A DNA stretch of 64,000 nucleotides from the NCBI RefSeq assembly GCF_000499845.2, contig NC_023753.2, positions 7,889,791 to 7,953,790 on the forward strand, in the 5' to 3' direction. Positions within the stretch are counted from its first letter, which is position 1. Every line of letters begins with the position of its first letter. The position numbers and the translations under genes are program-made. Below, in pieces: positions 27,625-38,245 of this stretch. The DNA comes from Phaseolus vulgaris. Its lineage: Eukaryota > Streptophyta > Magnoliopsida > Fabales > Fabaceae. Under the pieces are notes generated by a model, which saw nothing but the letters and a program-made list of their open reading frames with translations, searched no databases and was not told where the DNA came from.

Positions 27625-30600
27625 CCTTTTTCTGGTAGATGATCAACACTTCCTGTTTATAAATTGGTGTGTGATATCCAAGTGAAAGTATTTAAAGAAA
27701 AAACTGAAATACCTTAATTTTTCTTTATTTCTACTTCTACTTCTCAGTTTATGCTCTTGAAGAGATAAGCCCAGCCCCACATTATATTTACGAGAAATTA
27801 AAATTAATTGCATGTATATGTGCAAAATGCTGATGCATCTCTAACTGTTAATACCAAGTAGCCATGTCTGATTCATATCAGGGTCAACCATTTGAAGGCC
27901 TACTAATATTTTTTTGATCATTCAGAAAAACAGGTCTAGTAATATAATATTACAATATGAAGACCATGAATATTGTCTAACTGTCATCCAGGTAACAGAA
28001 GTATGTTTCTATTGAACAGGCACAGAGACTTGTGTCAAGGCTAACGATATAATCACCAAATGTCATACTTGTAGATCACATCTTGTATGATTATCGTGTT
28101 TCAATAAAAGAACTAAGGATAATTAAACCTTAAAACAGATAAATCATAAGATATGAAATGGAGAAATACAAGACACTAATCTCTCAAGTCCTAACCACTT
28201 ACCATAAGCAGGAGGATTGGCAATAATAGCTTGAGCTCTGAAAGGAACACCAGTTTCCATATCAGGTGCTGTACATGCTGGAGGAAGGGAATCAATGATG
28301 GCCTTCAGCTGTTTTCTTTGGACAGATATTTCAGCCGGTCCAGAAGGGATTAAACCTTTATTCCTAGCCATATCTATTATTTAAATATCTCATTTAGTAT
28401 ATCAGTATAAAATGAATAAGAGTAACAACAGAATAAGATTAAACAAAAAATGCACATTGTTTCAGCATGTTTCAAAACAAAAATAGGAGAGACTAGCTGA
28501 AGCTTGAAAGACCATAGTCATTGCCTGAAAGTGATTTGGGTATTAGGGTGCCTATGTCCCACATTGAGTAGCATATGATATTCAGTGGAGTACTTAAGTG
28601 TTTGGTTCTTCCCTCTTAGCCTTTAAAGACAGGTTCCCCTAGTGCTTAGGTGCTTAGCATTGCCTAACTTAGCTTGATCTACAGTGGAGAAATCAGTGAA
28701 TCTTTTGCATATGCTAGTCCATTGGAGAATGAAATGAGATAATTTTTTACAATTTTTAATTACCTTAAAGTTTGCTATGTCATATGACTATTAGTACAAG
28801 AATTACTGTATATGAATTAACTGTATTAAAAGAGAGATCACAAGGCTTCAATAATTTTTATTCAGTTCTATTTCTATCAACTCTTATTTTATTTAACTTA
28901 CAATTCAATTAGTTATTTACGATGCTCAATTTGCTTTCAAAAATCCTTGTTCCAAAAACTTATATTTTCTTTTCTTGGAAGTTATTATAGCTAGCATACA
29001 TGATACATCCTTATCTATTTTAGATCTGTTTTAGGTTCATATACAGTTATAGACTAGCAAGATATGTTAATGTATATATTTTTACACTGTTGAACTTATT
29101 ATAAACAATTGGAAATTTAGATAATGTGAGATATATTGACAACTTGAGGTATAAAAGCAAGATCTTCCATACAGCTACTTGCAAAGTATTATAAAATACT
29201 TCAGTTCTTTCCAGAAATCATTTAGAGAAATTAAGTGCAAATGAGCACCATGAGATATCAGTGCATTCCCGCATGATTTCTAATCTGTTCACCATTTTAA
29301 TAGGTGAACCAATATAAAGAATTGGATATTAATGAAAATATTGAGGAAGGACCTCTCACATTCTGCTATGGTCAAGTTAAACAAAAAGTAACAAGTGGAC
29401 TGAGAATAAATTATTGGATATTAATGGAAGTATTAAAAAGGGACCTCTTACATCCTGCCAAAACACGAGGATCACCACCCAGAGGATAGAAATCTACACC
29501 AGCTGACTTTACAAATATTTTGAAATTAGCATGTGTTGCCAGCCTAACATGATGACCATACTCCTGCAAGTAAATATTAGTTCATCTATGAAAGAAAGAA
29601 TAAATGCAACAAAACTGACTGTTGGGACTTATGGTACTACATCAACATTGCATATTTTCAGATAGATCAGCAAGGGAAATCATGTAACAGCAATCAGATA
29701 ATTTTGGAAAAACCTAGGGATTTTACATGATTGTTTGGGTAATCTTTACTTGTCAAAATTAAAAAAAAAATGGTCTGAAAACTTAGTAGATTCCAAGAAT
29801 TAGAATGTGAGTCATGTCACTTAGGAAAAGATGTTAGATCTTCTTTTCCTTATCAGTTTGTATTATGATGTAATTATGTTTTTTCTATCATCCATATTCC
29901 ATACAGATATTCAGGGCCAAGATGTGTCATATCTTTTGGTTTTAGGTATTTTGTTACTTTAATTTACGAGTATTAAATATGTACTTGGGTTTATCTTATG
30001 AAAGACTGTTCTCAATGGTTGTCTACTTTACATCCTTTTTTATTGAAATAAAAAATCAATTGGGTTAAGTAATTAAAATTTTAAGAAATGACAATGCCAA
30101 AGAGTACTTCTCTAATTTCTCTGTATTTTTATGTTCACATGGCCTTTCACACCAGTCTATTTGTCCTCACGCACCTCAATAAAATGGTATAATAAAGAGA
30201 AAAAATAGACACTTGGTTGAAACTGCTCGTACCTTGTTACTTGGTGCCAATATATTGGTCCATCATTGGGGCGATGTTATCCTAACTACTTGTTTTTTAT
30301 TAACAGAATGTCGCCTTCTTCTCTCAGCAATAAGGTTCCCTATTCCATTCTTTTTCCAAATGATCCTCTCTTTCATATCCCCCCCTTGCGTTTGGTTGTG
30401 TATGTTTTGTTCAAAATATGTCTCCAAGGTTGGATAAGCTCTTTGCTTGTGCTGTTAAATATCAATTTTAAAAGGGTAACATTGTTACTTTTCTGAAACC
30501 AAGTATTACATGTCTTCTAATGTCATATTTTTTGTACAAATTCCTTTTTTCTCTCCGTTTGTCCAAGATGTTCATTTTGTCCACCAGGTCCTCCCTATAC

Positions 30601-33600
30601 CATTAGTTGAGTTTGTTGTTCCTCTGTCCAAAATCTACCTAAACCATCATCACCTCTTTCTATTACCTACCAATGTAGGACTCAGATGGCTAGTCCAATG
30701 CTCTAAGGTGAATTCTCTTCATAAAGTTCTTCTAAATCATCACTCAATGCCACAGTTCCTAGTAATGATGATTCAGCTTGGCCCATTGCCCTCCAAAAAA
30801 AGTATTCGTTCTACCAGTAATCCACATCCTATTTATAATTTTCTTAGCTATCACAGATTGTCTCCTCCCTATTGTTCTTTTATATCATTTGTGTCCTTTA
30901 TTACTATTCCAAAAAATGTGAATGAAGCACTTGATCATTCTAGATGACGACAAGTCATGATTGCAGAATGCAAACTCTTGACCATAATAGCACATGGGAG
31001 TTAGTTCCCCTTCCACCTGGGAAGAAGACGGTTGGGTGTCAATGAGGTTTTTGCCACTAAAGTTGGCCCCAATGGTGAAGTTGATCATCTCAAAGCCCGA
31101 TTAGTTACTAAACTCTCTAGGTATTATGATGCTGATTGGGCAGGATTCCCTATTGACAAATTCTCAACTACAATATATTGAGTTTTCCTGGGAAGAAATA
31201 TTGTTTCTTGAAAAAGTAAGAAACAAAATATAGTTGCCCGATCAATTGTTGAATCTAAATATAGAGCAATGGTGTGTCTTTTACTTGTGAACTTGTCTAG
31301 TAAAACAATTCCTTCAAGAACTTAATTTTTGTGAGATTCACCAAATGAAGATGTATTGTGATAACCAAGTTGCTCTCCACATTGCTTCCAATCCAATGTT
31401 CCATAAGAGGACTAAACATATAGAAATTGTTTGTCATTTTATTCGGGAAAAGTTGTTGTCCAAGGAAATTTGTACTGAGTTTGCCAGATCCAATGATCAA
31501 CTTGCAGATGTCTTGACAAAATCCTTAAGGGGACCTCGAATTGAATTTATTTGTTCCAAGCTAGGTACATACAATTTGTATACTCCAGCCTGAGGGGAGT
31601 GTCAAAATAGGTATTAAATATAGGCATTAAATAGTTTTATTGAAAAATTGCTAAATGTTGTACCTATCTCTGTACCTAGGACTCTAGCTTTGTCTTTTGA
31701 TCTTTTGCTCTTCCCTCTACTCATTGTATCAGAACTCTTATCAATATATGAGAACATAAGAGAGGCGATTCAAGCTCTCTAAAATATATCGTCTCCTTTA
31801 TTTATCTCAAGTGTAAAGTCACATTTTAGGCTCATATTGAAGTAAATATCAATATATTAAGGAGTTCTACACCATAAAATATGCAAGAAAGCAATAACAA
31901 AGATTACAATGATTTAAAGGCAATTCTGATGTGTTGTGTGCATCAAAATGAATTGAATGAAAATATCCAAACATGCCTGAAGTTTCTTTGCTATGGCCAG
32001 AAAAGGTTGTACATCGCCTCTTGTTCCAACCACAAGTATGACAATTTGTAACCGTGGAACAGATTTTTTTGATTCTGAACCAAGACCTCCACTCACTGTT
32101 GACTCTTCAAAAGATTGGAGCTCTAACAATTCTGGAGCAACAGATGCACTCATTTCTAGATCAACTTCAACAGTCCCATCATTTTGTATCTTGACTAAGT
32201 TAGTAATCAATTGCTGAGTAGCAAAACAAGAAAGTGTCATGAACATGCAAATAATGTGGAAACTCTGACACATAAATGACTAATTCAGAACCATATTTTT
32301 CAACTACCAATCATTGTCAAGAAATCACAAGATATATCCAACACACACAAGAACTAATAGAACTATTTAGAGATTTGCACTGCATCTTCCAAACAAGGAT
32401 GAAATGAACAGTCAAACAAATATTTATATCAGCCTTTTGGGTGAAACTTAATCCAACTAAAATAAAAATACGCAAACACAAGTTTGAAATTTAAGATCAT
32501 TCAGATGCAGTAACACTTCCAATACCTTTGCCCGCTCAGACAGCCTGTCCAATATTGTGTCTCGCTTAGGGAATCCCCTCTGTTCTGTTATTGATCTAGA
32601 AATCATAAACTCGTCATCAACTCTAAGTGGGTTCCTTTCAGCTCCTACAGGGGCTGTGATGCAATGTTCCACACCTTCACAAACAAAATGGGATATACAA
32701 GACATAAAATTAATCATCCAACAGAAGCAATTAGAAACAGCAGTTCATTAGGACAAGGTCCATAGCATTTGTCACCAAGGTAGGCAGTGAGCAGACAATT
32801 ATTTTCAAAGGAAATAAAGTCATTGAGGTAGAAACTAATTTCAACAAAATTCATTTTTTATATTTAAACCTGTGAAACTCTCAGGAGCCCAGAATACAAA
32901 ACAGAGAAGAGAAAGAATTATTTTATTTCCTGATTGAAAATGAACAGAACAAGGAGAAAGATCTCTTTAGCAAAGAGAGTTTCCCCTTTCTATTACAAAG
33001 CTAATGCAGTTTTCAATTGATACAAAAGAGAATATACCACTCCTTTCCAACCCTCTCCTTCTATCCTCCCTAACTAACAAACTAACTTTACTGTAACTAA
33101 CTCGACACTAACTATTTGTGCTTGGGAAAACTTTTGAAGAAGGGGTCCAATGAAGTAACGTTTCTTTTTCTCCAAGGCATTAATTTTGTAGAGCTAGGAC
33201 ATCTTTATTATCTACATATATTCTCAATGTTTTTATAGACTTATACAGTGCTGGAGCCAACTCCCCGTCCGTTAAACCCCAGAGCAAAATAAACCCCACC
33301 CCCACAAGCTCAAAAAGGTGCAAAAAACAAGTCAAACAAAAATGTATTCATCAGACAACAACAGAATGCAGTAAGGCAATAACATACTTAACACACTGAA
33401 GACACCTTCACTATTAACACAGCGCAACACACCCAAAGCAGTGCCTATTTCACAGTCATAACAATCAATTGCTTAACAAAGAAACTGATTTAGACAGAAG
33501 TATTGAGCACAAACCTCTTCGTGAGGAAGAAGAAACTTGCACCGACTCGTCGTCCTCAGAAGAAGCTTCACCAAACTTCTCATTCTCACCCTGAGACTTT

Positions 33601-33695
33601 ATCTCCATTTGCTTGAGATCTTTCTTCTGCAGACCATCAAAAACCCCTTCCACCACTTCTTGAGACAAACATTCAATCTCATTACTACCCATCAT
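22229..33695 (-). CDS. UGT80A2: Sterol 3-beta-glucosyltransferase (UGT80A2 type)
   Basis: Transfers glucose from UDP-glucose to the 3-hydroxyl of membrane sterols, making steryl glucosides. Fourteen exons (minus strand): 33695-33515, 32674-32526, 32213-31977, 29563-29452, 28373-28203, 27299-27236, 27005-26948, 26834-26657, 26117-25987, 24661-24559, 23308-23232, 22989-22942, 22776-22627, 22432-22229. They join in frame to 620 residues, close to the plant UGT80A2 length (about 637). Residues 1-110 are acidic and variable. The GT28-like N-domain begins at [16 protein letters not shown] (168-183). The UDP-sugar region includes [32 protein letters not shown] (about 473-505) and FFGDQFFWG. The tail CCAPCGGV resembles that of UGT80A2 and not, as I recall it, that of UGT80B1. 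Intron 3 has a GC donor (CAG then GCATGT) with a normal AG acceptor; the other introns are GT-AG. Two ATGs are adjacent at the start (33695 and 33692). Introns 1, 3, 4 and 10 contain repeat or transposon material. Confidence 0.93.
23755..24020. mobile_element. Possible miniature element in UGT80 intron 10
   Basis: The left end (CTCTGTTCAGTTGAGAAGAA, then purine-rich GAGAGAGG) and the right end (CTCTCTTCTCTATCAAAGAG before GACCTTAG) are loosely inverted copies. The middle is a pyrimidine-rich non-coding stretch with a short direct repeat (CCGCTATACCATTTC, twice). No target duplication could be fixed. Confidence 0.3.
27587..27621. repeat. (TA)n microsatellite
   Basis: Pure TA run in intron 5 of the sterol glucosyltransferase gene, directly visible. 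Confidence 0.95.
29320..29459. repeat. Imperfect repeat covering the exon 4 donor of UGT80
   Basis: A segment ATTGGATATTAATG...GGACCTCTTACATCCTG (29413-29457) that spans the exon 4 splice donor has an imperfect copy at 29320-29365. Read on the minus strand, the real donor is GGCAGGAT then GTAAGAGG and the copy is GCAGAAT then GTGAGAGG, 92 bases downstream in the intron. Confidence 0.75.
31345..31593 (+). pseudogene. Copia RNase H fragment
   Basis: Open stretch of 82 residues inside the remnant at 30130-31800. It contains [32 protein letters not shown] and [11 protein letters not shown], the typical end of copia RNase H. It is a left-over of pol, not an independent gene. Confidence 0.85.
31601..31800 (+). 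repeat. Probable 3' LTR of the intron 3 copia remnant
   Basis: Starts with TG right after a polypurine tract and carries a TGTACCTATCTCTG stretch and a CATTGTATCAG segment. The right border is not certain because the partner LTR is missing. Confidence 0.5.
32870..33115 (-). mobile_element. Probable copia solo LTR in UGT80 intron 1
   Basis: Read on the minus strand, the piece has the look of a copia LTR. It begins near TGTCGAGTTAGTTACAG, continues with TTAGTTTGTTAGTTAGGG, then GTATCAATTG, and ends with CTGTTCATTTTCAATCAGG, TTCTTTCTCTTCTCTG and GAGAGTTTCACA. There are no retroelement proteins beside it. Target duplications were not found, so the borders and class are tentative. Confidence 0.45.
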
Positions 33696-33812
33696 CAGAA
33701 TCAGAGTTTATCAATCCATTACTTCTTGCAAACAGAAGGAGCAGCATAAACAAAAGGTTCCAGTGAATCGGGTACAGAACAGTTGAAATAAAGCAGAGGC
33801 ACCCATGCTAAA

Positions 33813-33818
33813 CACGTG
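33813..33818. promoter_or_regulatory. G-box upstream of UGT80
   Basis: CACGTG palindrome (in AAACACGTGGGA) about 120 bases upstream of the sterol glucosyltransferase start codon. G-boxes are bound by bZIP and bHLH factors. The function here is inferred from position only. Confidence 0.4.
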
Positions 33819-36374
33819 GGAAGTGGGCCTTCAGCGAGCGAGGGTGAAAATTAAGAGTGGAAAGGTTCTGTAACGAAAAAACAGGTTGGCACGCAAACCC
33901 ACCAGTCATGAAAACACAGAGAACATTTGGTAAACCTAAAGTTCAAACCCTTTTTCAACCCAGTTCTTCCTTCGAGGTGTCAACTCAAGGCGTAGTTCAA
34001 GTTCCTCACGAGGAGAAGCACTTCTACTCAAAATCCCCAAACTATGAGCTATTCACAGCTCCAACGCTACCATGGCACTGCAAATACCACTTTTGGTCAA
34101 CTTAATACTATTCAAATTACTTTTAAATTATATATTTTACCAATAATCTTTAACTTCTTTTCTCCGATACACACCTACAAAGTTGGTTCTTTATATCGTG
34201 TCACCGTATACTCTTATTGGAAAGTGTCGCAAAATTTGTAGAACATGTATCAATTCAAAAGTATTTATTGAATTTTTAATAATTTTAGTACGATTGTAAC
34301 AAAACTTTTTGAAAAATAAAAATTAATTTTCTAAAAATTTAAATTTATTGTATAAATTTTTATTATAATTATAAAAATAAGAAATAAATTTTTAAATCAG
34401 TTATGAAAAATATTTTTCTGTTCAAAAAATAATGTAAAACATATTTAAGCGTATAAACCTTTATTGTGAATTTATATAATTCATAATTATATAATATATA
34501 AATTTGTGTCTTATTGGTGTGTCCGCATCAATATCTGTGATACATAGATACACATTTTCATATTAGTTAATATTTTCAACTTTAAATTTAAAAAAAATAA
34601 ATCATAATAAACACCTTTATATTTTCTCCATCGTGATGCTATATTACCTCATTTTTGTTAGATTAAATCTTAATATTTATTTTATTCATTATAGTTTTCT
34701 GTTGAGAAAATATTTAGTTAAATATCTCAATTTTAAAATATAATATAATTCATAAATTAAAGGTATATCCTTTTTACTTATTAATAATTTTATATTTAAT
34801 ATTAGATTAAAATGTCTATATTATAGTGAAAAAATTAATTAAACATGGAAACAAATAAAATAAAACTAAATAGAATAAACGATTCAGTGTTCTTTCTCAT
34901 ACTGTCAGGCTTCCACCGCTTTATCTAGTACAGCAACCAATGACTCCTGCTAAATGACAGTTCTATGGACACAATTTTCTTCATTGTCGATTTTTTATTA
35001 TTTTAGGCTAATTCTTTCTACGTATTTTTAAATTTCTAAAGTGTCCTTCGTTCTGGATTCATTCTAGAAAATTAGTTTTGAATATAATAAAATAAATTTC
35101 TATTCTACATTTAAAATATTTTATATTGACATTGAAAATTAACTTACAAAATCTATTTACATAAATAAAAAATGGATTAAAATTCATTTAAAAAAATTCC
35201 TTATTACGTTGAAGTTAACATTTGCTTTATACAAGTTACCATAATACAATAAAGATAATTTACATTAACAAAACTTAAATCGATGTTAGTGTATTTGTAA
35301 TTAAGTTAATCTCACTTTGGGTTCTGTAAATGATTACAAAGACAGAACATGGCCTACATACAGCGATAAATTGCAACAATCAATGAAAATATATAACAAA
35401 TTAATAATCTTAAGGAAGAGGATTACTATATTTTCATTCAGCACATCCAGAGATTCATGTGTCACTGAAACTTTCATCTCAAGTAATCATAACTAATAGC
35501 TTATCAATAATATAATGTCCTCTACAACGCTATTTCAAAGAGTTTGAGGGAAAGTAACTTTAAAGTAGCAAACACTTGTTTTTTTTTGTATTTGTAATGA
35601 AATAATACCAGTACAAAAATTATTGATCAAATTTTAGTGGGTCTTTCTGTCATCTTTTATCAAAGAATAATTCCGATTATTAAATAAGTAAAGAAGAGAC
35701 AATAATTTGTGAATTCAATTCAAACATCATGTTTAATAAAAATGTATATTTTTTATTAATTATTAAACAATTACTTATTCATAAATCTTGTGAGACTAAT
35801 AATTTTCATTTCTCTTCTTATAATAAACCCATTTCATTATTTTTTATTTTGTAATTGTTTTGAAATTATTTTAAAGTTTTTCTTATATTTCCGGCTACAA
35901 AGTGGACTTTTAAACTTAACTAAATCTCATAAAACCGTGAGGTTTGCACCCACTTATATACAATAAATTATTCTCATCAAGGAGATGTGAGATCTCCAAC
36001 ATTTCCTATATTGAGTCAAATAAAATGACGATAAAGATTATTTTGCTTAACAAAGGACCATTTACGTTACAAAGGTTATAAATTATGTATAAAATGTATT
36101 TTTATAGACACTAATAGAAAGATTGTAATAATATCAATTAAAAAATTATTTTCAACATACTTCCAAACTTCAATAGAGATACCAATTAGACCAACAACTT
36201 TATCCCTATTCATCCTCTTAATAATCTTTCAAAGCCAAATTGGTAACTGAAATCATTAGAAGAGAAAATAACTTTTAACTAACTACTCTTAATCCCTTCA
36301 AGGTGTAATTTACATTTGATTTATCATCTAACGATTTTGTATGTACAAGTTTTCCATCCTTTATCTCCACGGAA
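33819..36374. other. Spacer, no gene seen
   Basis: AT-rich intergenic DNA between the sterol glucosyltransferase start and the UPF0496 stop. Two overlapping open frames at 33857-34241 (+) have no recognisable domain and look like chance frames. Confidence 0.5.
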
Positions 36375-38245
36375 TCATACTGATCTTTTCATTTCCCTAA
36401 TGACCAAGGTCCTTGCCTGGTTTATTGTTGCAAGGCACAAGTACACATGTTCTTCAAGTTCTTCCACTTGTTTCCTGAACCCTACATCACTTTTCCTAAG
36501 CTCCCCCACAACCTGCAAAGATAATTTGTCTTTCCTGTCCAAACAGAATTGCACCATTGTCCTGTTATGCTCAATTTCATCATGAAGCCGAGATACAAGT
36601 CTACTCATTGTGTCAAAGTCTCTATTCAATATGTAAGTCCCCTTAGCTGCTATGTCCAACTGGTCATAAACTTTACTAAGAGACCCTTTTCTTGAAAATT
36701 TATAGCCTCTAAGCTTCCTCTTAAGATGCTTAAATGGGAAGCTGAGAATTGCTGGCCCCAAGATTACTGCTGTGAAAGTATGTGTGGCTATAACCATGGC
36801 TGTGATTGCCACTAATCCACAAGCTGCAGTGACACAAAACCAAGATGTCTTCATCAAATACTTCATAAGCTTAATTTTCCTTGCAACCCTTCTTCTCATT
36901 GACTTTAGATGGCACAAAACTGATGAGTGCTTATCATTGATGAGCTTGAAGTCATGGTTTTTAAGGTTTGATAACGGATCATTTGAATAGGTGAATGAGT
37001 TCAACTCAAAGATGACTACTTCAAAAGTTTCAAAAGAGTCACCATCCTTGATGTCTAGAACTCTTTGAACAAACTGATAATAAGAGTGGATTTGGCTGAT
37101 GCTTTTGAGAAGATGACAGCAAATGTGTGAAGCCTCTGCACTTATGTCAAAGTAACTAAGCATAAGGTTTTTGAGTTTTGGTGTCTTTGAAAGGGTTCCT
37201 GAATCAACAATGGAAGATATAGTTTCTTGGCAAGGTTCAAGGAGGACTTTTGAAAAATTGTCATGGCTATAATTAATGGAAGGCTGGTTTGCAAGTAATT
37301 GAACTTTATTGTAGAAATCAACATAGGGCTTTGTCCTCAGTGTCCTATGGTACTCATCATGGAAGTTTATGCTTTTCGGGACTTCTCTGCACTCCTTCAC
37401 ATCTGTGATGTTAAATAAAGTAGGATGCCCTGTGACAAGGAGCAAGATACAGATTAGAGCAAAGACTTGCCAAAACAATATGCTTTAGACTTGGAACTTG
37501 CCAAAACTTGATCCAAGAATCAGAATGTTCGTGGGAAGTGATAAACAGAAAGAAACTTTATGCTTGGCAAACAAAAACTGATCAGTTAAATTTAAATTTA
37601 AATTTACATTCATAAATATAAGATTGGATGAAGAAGGAAAATTGAAATTTGACAAACAATAGATACCAAGCTTTTTCCATGTAACCATTCAAGCATAAGC
37701 ATATATGAACCTGATCAAATCTCTTTATGAAGCAGGTAACATCACTTGTTTCTAACTAAAGAGGGTTTTGATTACAAAGAGAAATAGTTTGGTCTAGCAA
37801 AGGCTATCTATTTCCCTTTGGTGCTAGGAAATTTTCATATAAACAATGAATTAGGATTTTTTTTTTCATTGTTGGATATGCTGTAAATGGTTTAAGTTTC
37901 AAAGGGAACAAGTCGGTTGTTGATTAAATAGAGCTTATAACACATTCAGAGATTTTTAAATAATATGTATATATATTGTGTTCTGAAATATTAAAGTGTT
38001 ACTTGACACATAATGCTAATTTTTTTTACCTTTCCTTGTAATGTTTCCAACACTATTACCTAAACATGATACAAAATGATTAACATTTTCAAAATTTGAT
38101 TAATTTTTTGGACAAAATAATCCGAATGAATCATGCTGCTTTAGATTTCTATGGGTTTGAAACAAATAAGAAGCCAAATGAAAAAATTAAGGCTGAAGTC
38201 GTAAAACATACCTTGAGTTTTCAAAGCTCTTAATTTTGGCGACAT
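36375..38245 (-). CDS. UPF0496 (DUF677) family protein
   Basis: Member of the plant-specific UPF0496 family, of unknown biochemical role. The preferred model has two exons, 38245-38212 (MSPKLRALKTQ plus one base) and 37429-36375, joined in frame to 362 residues. The acceptor at 37430-37431 follows a good pyrimidine tract (GCTCCTTGTCACAG). Exon 2 alone forms a 367-residue frame starting at 37478 with MFWQVFALICILLLVTG, which mimics a signal peptide. Those residues are translated intron in the preferred model. In the body, a long helical N-terminal part is followed by a hydrophobic hairpin (about residues 206-244 in the spliced protein), then a helical C-terminal part with a coiled-coil-like GFRKQVEELEEHVYLCL. 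This layout is typical of the family. If the first exon is wrong, the start at 37478 is the alternative. Confidence 0.8.

Larger units (their letters stand above)
30130..31800 (+). mobile_element. Decayed Ty1/copia remnant, antisense in UGT80 intron 3
   Basis: Remnant of a copia retrotransposon lying opposite to its host gene, inside intron 3 (29564-31976). In order on the plus strand: the C-terminal part of integrase ([20 protein letters not shown] and the downstream [19 protein letters not shown] part), a linker, a few residues of the reverse transcriptase start (KKTVGC, then LKAR-like), an abrupt jump near 31118 to RNase H ([19 protein letters not shown]), and the RNase H end with [15 protein letters not shown] and [10 protein letters not shown] at 31345-31593. 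Several stops and frameshifts break the frame. After the stop, TGAGGGGAG looks like a polypurine tract, followed by an LTR-like stretch from TGTCAAAATAGG at about 31601. No 5' LTR, gag or protease was found. Confidence 0.85.

Noticed and set aside
33857..34241. Two overlapping plus-strand frames upstream of UGT80
   Set aside because: No recognisable domain and no splice partners; likely chance frames in promoter-side DNA.
37480..37688. Minus-strand frame upstream of the UPF0496 main exon
   Set aside because: Lies within the proposed intron, with no conserved content.
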